64,000 nt of DNA from Affinundibacterium flavidum (GCF_014284175.1 NZ_JACOGA010000001.1:372001-436000), one strand, 5' to 3'. Shown: positions 37,208 through 46,736, numbered from the stretch's first letter. The notes: generated from the sequence alone by a model not told the origin. Made by a program: numbers and translations.

Positions 37208-37965
37208 ATTCGAAGATGAATCCAATACAGCAGTTCGAAAAAGAGCGAGAAGCACGCGTAGAGGCTTTGGCACAAGATGTCGAATTTCAAAAACAATCGA
37301 GAGATTGGTTAGAGCAAAGCATGCGCCGCCAATACGTCTACAATTTTTCGTGGTTAGGTCGGCCGATTATTCAAAACCCTATCGACATGATGGCGATGCA
37401 AGAACTGATTTGGACGGTGCAACCTGATGTCATTATTGAGACTGGCATTGCGCATGGTGGATCGATTATTTATTCCGCCTCTTTGCTGGAATTGAATGCT
37501 GCTTGCGGCGGAAACACAGAAGCTTTTGTGATCGGGATTGATATCGATATCCGTGAACATAATCGCGAAGCGATATTACAGCATCCTATGTCCAAACGGA
37601 TCACGATGCTGCAAGGGTCTAGCGTGGCAGATGATATCGTCGCAAAGGTGCGTGATTTGGTCAAAGATAAAAAGAAAGTCTTAGTCTTTTTGGATTCAAA
37701 TCATACGCACGAGCACGTGCTGGCAGAATTGAATGCCTACGCGGGTTTAGTCAGTAAGGATAGCTACTGCGTTGTGTTTGATACCTTTGTTGAGGATGTT
37801 CCCGCAGACGTATTCGATAATCGTCCGTGGAGCCCGGGTAATAGCCCAAAGACAGCGGTGCATACCTATTTGGAATCGCACTCAGAGTTTGTGATTGATA
37901 AAAACATGCATCACAAGTTACAGATTACTGTCGCACCGGATGGTTTTTTGAAGCGCATAGCTTAA
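37204..37965 (+). CDS. CmcI-type cephalosporin hydroxylase family protein (SAM-dependent methyltransferase fold)
   Basis: 253 residues. Family blocks are GRPIIQNPIDMMAMQELIW, DVIIETGIAHGGSIIYSASL, GIDIDIREHNREAI and VLVFLDSNHTHEHVLAEL, then CVVFDTFVEDVP. Despite the name, members near sugar genes are mostly thought to be O-methyltransferases with a Rossmann SAM fold and a metal site (Asp/His residues in the blocks above). It is the last gene of the operon, overlapping the previous one by ATGA and followed by a strong terminator. A role in methylating the flagellar sugar is inference. Confidence 0.85.
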   Translation: MNSKMNPIQQFEKEREARVEALAQDVEFQKQSRDWLEQSMRRQYVYNFSWLGRPIIQNPIDMMAMQELIWTVQPDVIIETGIAHGGSIIYSASLLELNAACGGNTEAFVIGIDIDIREHNREAILQHPMSKRITMLQGSSVADDIVAKVRDLVKDKKKVLVFLDSNHTHEHVLAELNAYAGLVSKDSYCVVFDTFVEDVPADVFDNRPWSPGNSPKTAVHTYLESHSEFVIDKNMHHKLQITVAPDGFLKRIA

Positions 37966-38004
37966 TATAAATAAAAAGATGATTAGGTGTGTAGTTTGAT
38001 AGTT

Positions 38005-38032
38005 AAAAAGCGGCAGTGATGCCGCTTTTTTT
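38005..38032 (+). terminator. Strong rho-independent terminator of the glycan operon
   Basis: AAAAAGCGGCA (38005-38015), loop GTGA, TGCCGCTTTTT (38020-38030) and further Ts. It lies 40 bases after the last sugar gene and before the convergent diguanylate cyclase gene, where the A-run could also serve the opposite strand. Confidence 0.9.
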
Positions 38033-38092
38033 GTGGAGTTCGTCGTCAACTTACTTTGAGTTGAATCGTGATGAAGTCGAAATAGAGTTGAA

Positions 38093-39760
38093 TTACTTCG
38101 CAGTAATCACCCGATTTTTCCCAGATTTCTTCGCTTCATACATCGCCTTATCTGCACGTTTCACAACCGATTCTTGTTCCTCATGCGGAGCGCGCAGCGC
38201 AACACCAGCGCTGAATGTGATGAACAAGCGTTGATCATTTGCGGTGAAGAAGTGCGTCGTCAATTCTCGCTGCACCCGTGTCATTGCGCGGGCGGCTTCT
38301 TCCAGGCTAGTTTCTGGCATGACAATCAAAAACTCCTCGCCACCATAACGTGCAATGACGTCGATGGATCTTAAGGTTTGCTTGACGATACGGACGACAT
38401 GGATGAGCGCCTCGTCACCAGCGGCGTGACCATGGGTATCATTTAATTTTTTGAAATTGTCGAGATCTAACATGGCTGCGCACATAGGCGTGCCGCGGCG
38501 ATCTGCACGATCTGCTTCACGTTCAAATACGTCATCTAAACCGCGACGATTTAAGCTGCCGGTGAGTTGATCTTCTCTCACCAATTCACTCATTTGCGCT
38601 AATTTATCTTCCAATTCCTTAATTCTTACTTCCGCTTCTTTTACTTCCTTTTGCGCTGCCAACATGATCTGTTGTGATCTACTTGCTTCGCTTTGAATAG
38701 TTTGTGTCTCATTCAAGATGCCGTGAATAATATTTTCAACTTCATTCAAATCACGGGTATTGCTAATTCTGAGTGAGTATTGATCGATTTTTTGTTGATA
38801 GTTAGATGTGGAACTAGTCATCACATCCAAGCGATCAATAAATGTCGCCATCATATTTTTAACCGATGTTTTAGATTCGGCCAAGCTATGTTTTAGCACA
38901 CCTTGTTTATAAATGACGTCTTTCAAACTACGCGTGGCTTCCTGTAGCGCACGATGGTCGATGGGGCCTGCGATCAGGTTTTGTACAACTTCAATTTGCC
39001 CACGCAACCAGTTGTCATCGTCGAGCAGTTCCCTGACGTTTTCTAACAAGAGCGCAAAAAGGCGAAGTAGTAGCTCTTGTTGTTCGGCAGTATCGCCGCT
39101 TTTTAACTCAATTTGAAAGCACAGCTGTTTGAGCCGTGCTCCTATATGATTAAGCTCTGATTCATTCGCCGCGACTTTAATTGCCTGGCTAATAGACTCG
39201 GATTCTTCAGCTAGTTGAGGTGTCGTTTTAAGCAATGATGCCAGCGCCATACTCAATGTTCTAAAGAGAAGATCTTTCAGTATTGCTTCTTTTTGACTTG
39301 GACTGCCTTCATCGTCTACTAGTGAGATTTTTTTCGCTGGGGCAGGTGCTGCCGCTGGCAGAGGGTCGACCAAATTGATGGAATTTGCTGGGCTCGGTTT
39401 TGCAGTCACTTTGTCAGCAAGTTCATTGAGTGCTTTTGCGTAATCACCCCAATTTTTTGTACTGGATGCACGCCCGAATCGGTGTCCAAAGCTTGCTAAT
39501 TCACCACTTGATTTTTGTAATGATTTAGCGAAATCGATCAACAAATTTTCCGCTTCTGAGGGCGAGATTTGTTCTGCCGTTGGTAGTTGTGGAACTTCAA
39601 CTCTCGCGGTTTCATCCCCTGCATCGCCAGAGATTTCTACATAGATTTTTCGATAAGCTTCAGGTGTTGGGGCGACACGTTCTAATGCGAGGCGTTTAAA
39701 AGTTTCACGAGCAATGTCGGTGGGAGACTTAGGTGGCGTCGTGTTTTGCTTATCGGACAT
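38093..39760 (-). CDS. Diguanylate cyclase (GGDEF) with long N-terminal helical region
   Basis: Makes c-di-GMP from two GTP. The C-terminal GGDEF domain (about residues 390-553) has the active-site motif RYGGEEF and, five residues before it, the RxxD inhibitory site (RSID). The N-terminal 380 residues match no domain I recognise; they include a helical bundle-like part and a coiled-coil (EVKEAEVRIKELEDKLAQMS) leading into the catalytic domain. No membrane segment is seen. It lies 91 bases downstream of a LuxR-type response regulator on the same strand and may share its transcript. Confidence 0.92.
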   Translation of the reverse strand: MSDKQNTTPPKSPTDIARETFKRLALERVAPTPEAYRKIYVEISGDAGDETARVEVPQLPTAEQISPSEAENLLIDFAKSLQKSSGELASFGHRFGRASSTKNWGDYAKALNELADKVTAKPSPANSINLVDPLPAAAPAPAKKISLVDDEGSPSQKEAILKDLLFRTLSMALASLLKTTPQLAEESESISQAIKVAANESELNHIGARLKQLCFQIELKSGDTAEQQELLLRLFALLLENVRELLDDDNWLRGQIEVVQNLIAGPIDHRALQEATRSLKDVIYKQGVLKHSLAESKTSVKNMMATFIDRLDVMTSSTSNYQQKIDQYSLRISNTRDLNEVENIIHGILNETQTIQSEASRSQQIMLAAQKEVKEAEVRIKELEDKLAQMSELVREDQLTGSLNRRGLDDVFEREADRADRRGTPMCAAMLDLDNFKKLNDTHGHAAGDEALIHVVRIVKQTLRSIDVIARYGGEEFLIVMPETSLEEAARAMTRVQRELTTHFFTANDQRLFITFSAGVALRAPHEEQESVVKRADKAMYEAKKSGKNRVITAK

Positions 39761-39851
39761 GATACGCTTTCAGCAAAAATCAATGAAATAGAGACGTTTG
39801 ATCAAGCATGGCTTTTAGCATTATTCTGTGTAGGCGACCATGCTTGAAAAC

Positions 39852-40499
39852 TTATTCTACCAGTTCGTTCTTAATTGCATAATGAGTTAGTTCTGCGTTG
39901 TGGCGTAATTTCATCTTCAATAAGATTCTGGAGCGATATTCGCTAATTGTCTTGACGGATAAAGATAGTTCTTTCGCAATATCGCTAACACTTTTACCCG
40001 AGGCGATCATGATCATCGTTTGATATTCACGGTCGGACAAGGTCTTGTGAGGTTCGTTTGCATGCTCATTATTGAGATTGTTTGCCATCTCCTGCGCAAG
40101 TTCCGGGCTGATAAATTTGAGTCCTGAAGCGACCTGTTTGATCGCATTAATCAGTTCCGTTTCGCTAGCATGCTTGTTGAGAAAACCCGCTGCGCCAGCC
40201 TTCAGCGCACGAATGGCGTATTGGTCTTCGCGATGAGAGGAATAGACGATGACTGCGATGTCAGGAAATTCACGTTTTATCTGCTTTAAGATATCGATAC
40301 CATTACGATCATTTAACGCAATTTCAATGAGTATCATACTAACTTCAATTTGACGTGCAATTTTTAGTGCTTCTTGACCACTGTTTGCTTCGGCAACTAC
40401 TTGTATGTCCATTGCATCTCGTAAAAAATGCTGTATCCCCGCACGGACTACAGGATGATTATCTACTAGGAGTAATTTGATGCGGGCTTCTTCAGTCAT
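39852..40499 (-). CDS. NarL/GacA-type response regulator with Glu at the phosphoacceptor position
   Basis: 215 residues: receiver domain (1-120) and LuxR-type helix-turn-helix (about 150-210: LSDREYQTMIMIASGKSVSD, LSLSVKTISEYRSRIL). The receiver has the acidic-pair residue Asp13 (LLVDNHP), the Ser in VIVYSS and Lys in GFLNKHAS, but where LMDIxMPxxxG is expected it reads LIEIALNDRNG, so residue 59 is Glu (codon GAA at 40323-40325). Asp-to-Glu often mimics phosphorylation, suggesting a constitutively active or differently controlled regulator. No histidine kinase is adjacent. Confidence 0.9.
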   Translation of the reverse strand: MTEEARIKLLLVDNHPVVRAGIQHFLRDAMDIQVVAEANSGQEALKIARQIEVSMILIEIALNDRNGIDILKQIKREFPDIAVIVYSSHREDQYAIRALKAGAAGFLNKHASETELINAIKQVASGLKFISPELAQEMANNLNNEHANEPHKTLSDREYQTMIMIASGKSVSDIAKELSLSVKTISEYRSRILLKMKLRHNAELTHYAIKNELVE

Positions 40500-40806
40500 T
40501 CCAGGTCTTTCTGACTATTCAATTCAAGGATGGGCGGGCAGGTTGGTGCGCCCTTAGCGAGTCATTATTGCATGATGCACCAAGGAAATAAAGTGCCTGG
40601 CATGATGTGTCTGTAATTTTCTCTAGTGAGATTTTCATTTGGAACATTGATGTTGGTTAGCGGACCGAGAATAAGCGAATGAGGATCTGCTTTTTGTATT
40701 GGTGATAGCACTACAGTTGCCAGATCATCGATCTTTCTCTAGCTCGCGCACGAAGAGAGTAAAATCAAACTCTAATTTGATTTTTTGTTTGGGATGTGCG
40801 CACAAG
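40500..40806. other. Gene-free divergent intergenic region between the response regulator and greB
   Basis: 307 bases, divergent spacing. No RNA gene or repeat stands out. Both flanking promoters presumably lie here but I could not fix -35/-10 elements. An open frame from 40699 into greB is not family-like before position 40807. Confidence 0.5.
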
Positions 40807-41361
40807 ATGAGTAAAGCATTTGTAAAAGAGAGCGATCAAGATGATGAAGAGGAGTTCGGTGCGCCACCAATTCCTGCTGGCGTGAAGAATTATTTGACGC
40901 CCGAAGGTCATCACCGCATGAAAACTGAACTACTGAATTTGATCGATAACGACCGCCCGGAAGTTGTCAAAATCGTGTCATGGGCGGCATCGAATGGTGA
41001 CCGCTCCGAAAATGGTGATTACATTTATGGTAAGCGACGTTTGCGTGAAATTGATAGACGAATTCGCTTCTTGACGAAGCGATTAGACTTGGCGGAAATC
41101 GTTGATCCTAGCGTACATCATGGTTCGGATCAGGTATTTTTTGGTGCAACTGTTGAATATGAAAATCAGGATGGTGAAGTGACGACCATCAGGATAGTCG
41201 GCGTCGATGAATTTGATCCATTGAATGGCAAGATTAGTTGGATTTCACCAGTCGCCCGCGCATTAACCAAAGCCAGAGTGGGGGATGCGGTTACCTTAAG
41301 AACGCCGCACGGTAGTGATGAGTTGGTGATTCTCGATGTGCAATATCCGTCGAAGACCTAA
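40807..41361 (+). CDS. greB: Transcription elongation factor GreB
   Basis: Rescues backtracked RNA polymerase by stimulating transcript cleavage. The start at 40807 (MSKAFVKESDQDDEEEF) gives 184 residues. N-terminal coiled-coil (about 25-100) includes YLTPEGHHRMKTELLNL and the acidic tip region GDRSENGDYIYGKRRLREID; the C-terminal FKBP-like domain has VFFGATVEYENQDG and GKISWISPVARAL. The pattern fits GreB rather than GreA (KRRLREIDRRIRFLTKRL). Divergent from the regulator; converges with spoT. Confidence 0.95.
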   Translation: MSKAFVKESDQDDEEEFGAPPIPAGVKNYLTPEGHHRMKTELLNLIDNDRPEVVKIVSWAASNGDRSENGDYIYGKRRLREIDRRIRFLTKRLDLAEIVDPSVHHGSDQVFFGATVEYENQDGEVTTIRIVGVDEFDPLNGKISWISPVARALTKARVGDAVTLRTPHGSDELVILDVQYPSKT

Positions 41362-41381
41362 ACGAATTAATCCAACGAGTA

Positions 41382-43691
41382 TTAGGCGTTTGAGGCGTAC
41401 TCACGGCGAATTTTGCTGACGCCATTTAAGTGTTTTACATTGCGGATGATGCGCGCCAAATGGATGCGGTCATCGATCTGTATGGTGAAGTGTAACTTCG
41501 TCATGTCTTTGGATTCGCCATCTTCCATATTGACGTGAATAATATTTGCATCGGCTTCACCGATCTCTGCGGCAATGCGTGCCAGTGCTCCACGTTCATT
41601 ATTGACCAAGACGGAAATGCGGCAATCGAAGCGGCGGTTCAAGTCTTCGCCCCAAGTCACGTCAATCCAACGATCTGGCTCTTTTACCTGCATGCGTTTG
41701 GCGTTCTTGCAATCGCTGCTGTGTACGACCAAACCTTGATCTCGTTTGAGTTGACCAACAATATTGTCACCCGGAATTGGTAGACAACATGGCGATAATT
41801 GAACAGAGACGCCTTCGCTGCCATAAATGATGACGGGGTCAGGTTTACTTAACTTTTCGTCGCCGATATGTTGGAAAGGAATCGACGGAGAATCGTTTTC
41901 GACCAGGTCGAGAATATGACGTGCCACCAAGGCCGCCATGCGCTTGCCGATGCCTATGTCGGTATGCAATTCTTCCAAGGTATTAGCGCTCGATTCATTG
42001 AGTAGCTTGTCAACCAGTGTTTCTGGAAGATCTGGATTCAAATGTAATGACACTAAGGCTTGCGCTAATAACTGTTTTCCTAATTCAGTTGATTCGTTCA
42101 AATTGATCGTACGCAGGTAGTGACGAATCGCCGAGCGTGCTTTACCGGTTCTGACGTAGGTCAGCCAATTTGGTGTTGGGCGTGAGTTAGGCGAGGTGAT
42201 GATCTCAATGATATCGCCATTTTTTAACTCAGTACGCAAAGGTACAGGTTCATTGTTGATACGTGTGGCAATTGCTTGATCGCCGATATCGGTATGAATA
42301 TTGTAGGCAAAATCGAGCGCCGTCGCGCCGCGTGGCAATGCAAAAATCTTTGATTTCGGCGTGAACACGTAGACTGAATCGGGGAATAAATCGATTTTGA
42401 CGTGTTCTAAAAATTCAGCCGAGTCACCCGTTTGTTTTTGAATATCGAGCAGTGATTGCAACCATGCATGAGTGCGTTGTTGTAAGTCGGTCAGGCTCGC
42501 ATCTTCGTTCTTGTAGAGCCAGTGAGCCGCAACACCTGATTCTGCAACCCTGTGCATTTCTGTGGTGCGGATCTGGAATTCAACTGGCGTACCATAGGGG
42601 CCAATTAAAGTGGTGTGCAAAGACTGATAGCCGTTGGACTTAGGAATAGCAATATAGTCCTTGAACTTGCCTGGCATCGGTTTGTATAGCGCATGTAAAA
42701 CGCCTAGCGCGTAATAACTATTCTGGAAATTGTCGACTACGACGCGAAAGCCATAGATGTCTAAGACCTGCGAGAAACTCAATTGTTTATCTCGCATTTT
42801 GCAGTAGATGCCGAACAGTGTTTTTTCTCTGCCATCAACCTGCGCTTGAAGGCCTGCTTCGCCCAAAGTAGTCTTTACCGCCGCCATAATTTTGTTCACT
42901 ACTTCGCGGCGATTTCCACGTGCAGCCTTAATCGCCTTCGCGAGAGTGCGATAACGCATAGGGTAAATATGCGCAAACGATAAATCTTGTAGTTCGCGAT
43001 AAATATTATTCAATCCTAGTCGATGCGCGATCGGCACATACACTTCCATCGTTTCACTGGCAATACGACGCTGCTTCTCAGGCGACATCACGCCTAGTGT
43101 GCGCATATTGTGTAGACGATCCGCTAGCTTGACCAAAATGACGCGGACATCGCGTGCCATCGCCAGCAGCATTTTGCGGAAATTCTCGGCTTGTGCTTCT
43201 ATATGGCTTTGAAATTCAATCTTTTCGAGCTTGGATAATCCATCGACCAAGGCTGCGACTGGTGCGCCAAATCGTTCTATTAGTTCTTCTTTTTTGACGT
43301 CCTGGTCTTCCATCACATCGTGTAGCAATGCGGCCATAATGGCTTGCACATCGAGCTTCCATTCGGCACAAATTTCGGCGACAGCGATAGGATGAGAAAT
43401 GTACGGCTCCCCAGATTTACGTACTTGACCCAGATGCATCTCGTCAGAAAAGCGATAGGCTTCTTTAACTTGTTTCAGGTCAGCGGGGGAAAGGTATTCT
43501 GCAAGTCGGGTGGTCAATGCGGTGATCGAGGCGACTGCGGTATTTTGGATGGGTAAAGCGGGGGAGTGACTATTGATGCGGGATTTCTTACTGTGTTGCG
43601 AAGTATTGGCGGCAGGATCAATCGCTGCCGCAGCAGCAATCGCGGCTGGCGTGGAAGTAGCACTGGATAATTTGTCGTCTTGCAAATTCAT
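41382..43691 (-). CDS. spoT: Bifunctional (p)ppGpp synthetase/hydrolase
   Basis: 769 residues. HD hydrolase domain (about 75-210) with SHPIAVAEICAEW and ALLHDVMEDQ; synthetase domain (about 260-390) with GREKTLFGIYCKM, IYGFRVVVDNFQNSYYALG and the YQSLHTTLIGPYG motif; TGS domain from VFTPKSKIFALPRGATALDF; C-terminal ACT domain (LVNNERGALARIAAEIGEAD). Both catalytic halves appear intact, so SpoT/Rel rather than hydrolase-dead RelA. The N terminus is Ala/Ser-rich. It follows rpoZ, the usual gmk-rpoZ-spoT order. Confidence 0.96.
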   Translation of the reverse strand: MNLQDDKLSSATSTPAAIAAAAAIDPAANTSQHSKKSRINSHSPALPIQNTAVASITALTTRLAEYLSPADLKQVKEAYRFSDEMHLGQVRKSGEPYISHPIAVAEICAEWKLDVQAIMAALLHDVMEDQDVKKEELIERFGAPVAALVDGLSKLEKIEFQSHIEAQAENFRKMLLAMARDVRVILVKLADRLHNMRTLGVMSPEKQRRIASETMEVYVPIAHRLGLNNIYRELQDLSFAHIYPMRYRTLAKAIKAARGNRREVVNKIMAAVKTTLGEAGLQAQVDGREKTLFGIYCKMRDKQLSFSQVLDIYGFRVVVDNFQNSYYALGVLHALYKPMPGKFKDYIAIPKSNGYQSLHTTLIGPYGTPVEFQIRTTEMHRVAESGVAAHWLYKNEDASLTDLQQRTHAWLQSLLDIQKQTGDSAEFLEHVKIDLFPDSVYVFTPKSKIFALPRGATALDFAYNIHTDIGDQAIATRINNEPVPLRTELKNGDIIEIITSPNSRPTPNWLTYVRTGKARSAIRHYLRTINLNESTELGKQLLAQALVSLHLNPDLPETLVDKLLNESSANTLEELHTDIGIGKRMAALVARHILDLVENDSPSIPFQHIGDEKLSKPDPVIIYGSEGVSVQLSPCCLPIPGDNIVGQLKRDQGLVVHSSDCKNAKRMQVKEPDRWIDVTWGEDLNRRFDCRISVLVNNERGALARIAAEIGEADANIIHVNMEDGESKDMTKLHFTIQIDDRIHLARIIRNVKHLNGVSKIRREYASNA

Positions 43692-43736
43692 AACTGGTTA
43701 TCCCTAGCCGTTTCACGTTAGCCGCGCAATTCGAAA

Positions 43737-43940
43737 TTAAAATGGGACTTTTTTCAACATTTCGATACCGATTTTGCCTTCGGCGATTTCGCGCAATGCA
43801 ACAACCGTAGGTTTATTTTTTGCTTCTACTTTTGGTGTGTGACCTTGCAACAACTGACGTGCACGATAAGTTGCGCACAGAGTCAATTGGAAGCGATTTG
43901 GAATTTGTTTGAGAGAGTCTTCAACGGTGATGCGAGCCAT
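43737..43940 (-). CDS. rpoZ: DNA-directed RNA polymerase omega subunit
   Basis: 67-residue RNA polymerase assembly factor. Sequence [20 protein letters not shown] then [20 protein letters not shown] is the canonical omega fold; length fits the betaproteobacterial form. Located 9 bases after gmk and 45 before spoT on the same strand. Confidence 0.97.
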   Translation of the reverse strand: MARITVEDSLKQIPNRFQLTLCATYRARQLLQGHTPKVEAKNKPTVVALREIAEGKIGIEMLKKVPF

Positions 43941-43949
43941 GATATTTCC

Positions 43950-44597
43950 TTAGAACGTGGTATTGATTTGTATGCCTAATTGCGCAAAAAGTGCCGTGTT
44001 ACGCACAGTTTGTTGAGAGGTTCGGCAGCGAGTGGCTTTAACGATAGCACTCAATTCTGATAGCGCTAAATCAAAATCTTGGTTGATGATAACATATTCG
44101 AACTCTGGAGCGTGCGCCATTTCACCTCCCGCTGCCAAAATCCTTCGGGTAATGACCTCTTTTGAGTCCTGTCCGCGCTTGTTCAAGCGTTCTTCTAAAG
44201 CTTCTATTGACGGTGGCAGGATAAAGATACTGGCAACATAGGAAAACTGCTTCTTCACTTGTTGCGCGCCTTGCCAGTCAATTTCGAGCAAGATATCGGT
44301 TCCAGCCTGCATCGCTTCTTGAATTAAAACCTTAGAAGTGCCGTAGTAATTGCCATGAACTTCGGCAAACTCGAGAAATTCACCCCGATTTTTGCGCTGT
44401 AAGAATTCATCAGCCGAAATGAAGTGGTATTCACGACCATTCTCTTCGCCTGGGCGTGGTGGGCGGGTGGTGAATGAAATTGATAATTTAAGCCTGGGTT
44501 CGAGCTTTAAAAGTCCATTTACCAGAGAGGATTTACCCGCGCCAGAAGGCGCAGAAACCATAAACAGACTGCCGGAAGTAGAGGTGCTGGTAGGCAT
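43950..44597 (-). CDS. gmk: Guanylate kinase
   Basis: Phosphorylates GMP to GDP. 215 residues: P-loop [15 protein letters not shown] at the N terminus, GMP-binding [21 protein letters not shown], and the lid region with [16 protein letters not shown]. Length is normal. Followed closely by rpoZ and preceded by yicC on the same strand. Confidence 0.97.
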   Translation of the reverse strand: MPTSTSTSGSLFMVSAPSGAGKSSLVNGLLKLEPRLKLSISFTTRPPRPGEENGREYHFISADEFLQRKNRGEFLEFAEVHGNYYGTSKVLIQEAMQAGTDILLEIDWQGAQQVKKQFSYVASIFILPPSIEALEERLNKRGQDSKEVITRRILAAGGEMAHAPEFEYVIINQDFDLALSELSAIVKATRCRTSQQTVRNTALFAQLGIQINTTF

Positions 44598-44655
44598 ATC
44601 AACTCGCTAATAAAATAGTTAAGAAATTGTTGGGAAATAGTAAAAGATTAAAATC

Positions 44656-45573
44656 TTATTCGAGATTTTGTACTTGCTCACGCATTTGTTCTATCAATAA
44701 CTTTAATTCCATCGATGCATCGGCCAATTCTTTCAACGCAGCTTTAGAGCCCAAAGTATTTGCTTCGCGATTCAGTTCTTGCATCATGAAATCCAAGCGT
44801 TTGCCGACTTGACCGCCTTTTTTCAAGATTTGACGGGTTTCCGCTAAATGACCCGATAATCTTGCCAATTCTTCGTTCACATCAATACGAATGCCATACA
44901 TAGTGACTTCTTGACGAATTCTATCTAAGACCTCATCGCGTGAAATACTTGGTGCGTTGGTCAACTCAGGCTTATCTAAGGCTAAACCCAGCGCTTCTTC
45001 AAGTCGATTAATGGATTTTTGTTGAAATTGTTGTAGCACCATCGGTAATAAGGGGGTGATTCTTAATACAATCGCATCCATTTCATCCACGCATCGCAAT
45101 AGGACGCCTGCCAGTGCCGCTCCTTCACGCTCTCTGCTGGCAATAAATTCTTGTATAGTGCTGTCAATGACCGCGCTAATTGTTTCTTGTAAATGCTCTG
45201 AACTGATTTCAGACTCTTCTATCACTCCTGGCCAACGCAATAGATCGTTGACACTGAAATCAGCCGCACTCGGGAAATGCGCCTTTAAGTTGCTTTGAAA
45301 TTCTTTCAACTGCGCTAGCACATTTTGATTCAGGCTCTTTGGTTTGTCGTCACCGTTTTTTTTGCCAAAGCTAAAACGACATTCAACCTTGCCGCGGGCT
45401 AGCTTTTTGGTCAGTGCATCACGAAATAATGGTTCAATTGCTCGGAATTCATCATTGATGCGAAATTGCAGATCGAGAAAGCGTGAATTGACACTCTTAA
45501 CTTCTATCGTTATTGTGCCATTGTCTGTCTCTTTGGTGCTGGTAGCGTAGCCAGTCATGCTAAAAATGCTCAA
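44656..45573 (-). CDS. yicC: YicC-family endoribonuclease
   Basis: 305 residues, with the N-terminal YicC domain starting MSIFSMTGYATSTKET and NSRFLDLQFRINDEFRAIE, and the C-terminal DUF1732 part with EVTMYGIRIDVNEELARLSGH and KRLDFMMQELNREANTLGSK. The family was recently shown to have endoribonuclease activity in E. coli and B. subtilis. Upstream of gmk as in most proteobacteria. It is divergent from the Ser/Thr kinase gene across about 150 bases. Confidence 0.95.
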   Translation of the reverse strand: MSIFSMTGYATSTKETDNGTITIEVKSVNSRFLDLQFRINDEFRAIEPLFRDALTKKLARGKVECRFSFGKKNGDDKPKSLNQNVLAQLKEFQSNLKAHFPSAADFSVNDLLRWPGVIEESEISSEHLQETISAVIDSTIQEFIASREREGAALAGVLLRCVDEMDAIVLRITPLLPMVLQQFQQKSINRLEEALGLALDKPELTNAPSISRDEVLDRIRQEVTMYGIRIDVNEELARLSGHLAETRQILKKGGQVGKRLDFMMQELNREANTLGSKAALKELADASMELKLLIEQMREQVQNLE

Positions 45574-45722
45574 TTGAATTCCTTTGTTTCGTGTTGCGAT
45601 TATGCGAATCGTTGATTGTTTGATTAACTATTTGCTTGGCAAATCTCTATGCTACAAAAGTGACACTGTACAATGCATAAAATAATTCTTCAGCTATTTT
45701 ACTAAGTGGGACCACAATTATT

Positions 45723-46736
45723 ATGGCAGCACAAAATAACGCACCATTGCCCGACGGCCTGGAAATAGCCGGATACCGTATTGTAAAGAAAATTGCCTCT
45801 GGTGGCTTTAGTATTGTTTATCTGGCGTCGGATGAAGATGGCAATGCAGTCGCTATTAAAGAGTATTTGCCAAGTTCTTTAGCTTTACGTCAAACGGGTG
45901 AGTTGGTTCCGGCAATTTCTGCAGAAAATTTCCCTGTGTATCGTATAGGTTTGAAGTGCTTCTTCGAGGAAGGTAGGGCATTGGCTCGCATTTCTCATCC
46001 TAACGTCGTCAGTGTTATCAATTTTTTCCGCGCGAATGAAACCGTTTACATGGTGATGGCTTACGAATCTGGGCGGTCATTGCAAGAACATATTTTGCGT
46101 CGTCGCGATAAAGGCGAGAAGCCTCTGGTGTCAGAGCGCTTTATACGGAAAATGTTTAACTTAGTGATGAACGGATTGCGTGAAGTACATACCAACAAAT
46201 TATTACACTTGGACTTGAAGCCAGCGAATATTTATCTGCGCTTAGATGGCACACCAATCCTATTAGATTTCGGTGCCGCCAGACAAACTTTGAAGACCGA
46301 TATGCCTAAGCTCTATCCTATGTACACACCGGGTTTTGCAGCACCTGAACTCTATGTGAAAAATAGTAATCTCGGACCTTGGACTGATATTTATAGCATC
46401 GGTGCCTCGATGTTTGCGTGTATGGTCGGTGCGCCGCCACAACCAGCAGATCAGCGCAAAACTAACGACAAGATGGAAGCGCATTACAAGAAATTAGAGG
46501 GAACATATTCAGCAGAGTTGATTGATGTTGTGCGTATGTGCTTAAAACTTGACCCGATGGAGCGACCACAAAGTGTGTTCGCTTTGCAAAAAGCGCTGAC
46601 AGTCAAAGCACAGCCACAACGTGAACTTGGATTTATTGAGCGTGCCAAGTTGAAAATCTCTGCATTGGTTGGCAAAAATACGAAGGATGCAGAAGACAAA
46701 GACTTCACGACGATACAAGAAGACACGATTTCTTGA
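45723..46736 (+). CDS. Serine/threonine protein kinase (Hanks type)
   Basis: 337 residues with one kinase domain (about 14-280). Gly-rich loop IASGGFSIVYLAS, the ATP-contacting Lys in VAIKEYLP, catalytic loop HLDLKPANIYL (HLD in place of HRD), and DFGAAR all present; an activation segment around MYTPGFAAPELY follows. No membrane segment or sensor domain. It is 74 bases upstream of a PP2C phosphatase gene, forming the usual kinase-phosphatase pair; substrates unknown. The pair precedes rph in many Burkholderiales. Confidence 0.92.
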   Translation: MAAQNNAPLPDGLEIAGYRIVKKIASGGFSIVYLASDEDGNAVAIKEYLPSSLALRQTGELVPAISAENFPVYRIGLKCFFEEGRALARISHPNVVSVINFFRANETVYMVMAYESGRSLQEHILRRRDKGEKPLVSERFIRKMFNLVMNGLREVHTNKLLHLDLKPANIYLRLDGTPILLDFGAARQTLKTDMPKLYPMYTPGFAAPELYVKNSNLGPWTDIYSIGASMFACMVGAPPQPADQRKTNDKMEAHYKKLEGTYSAELIDVVRMCLKLDPMERPQSVFALQKALTVKAQPQRELGFIERAKLKISALVGKNTKDAEDKDFTTIQEDTIS

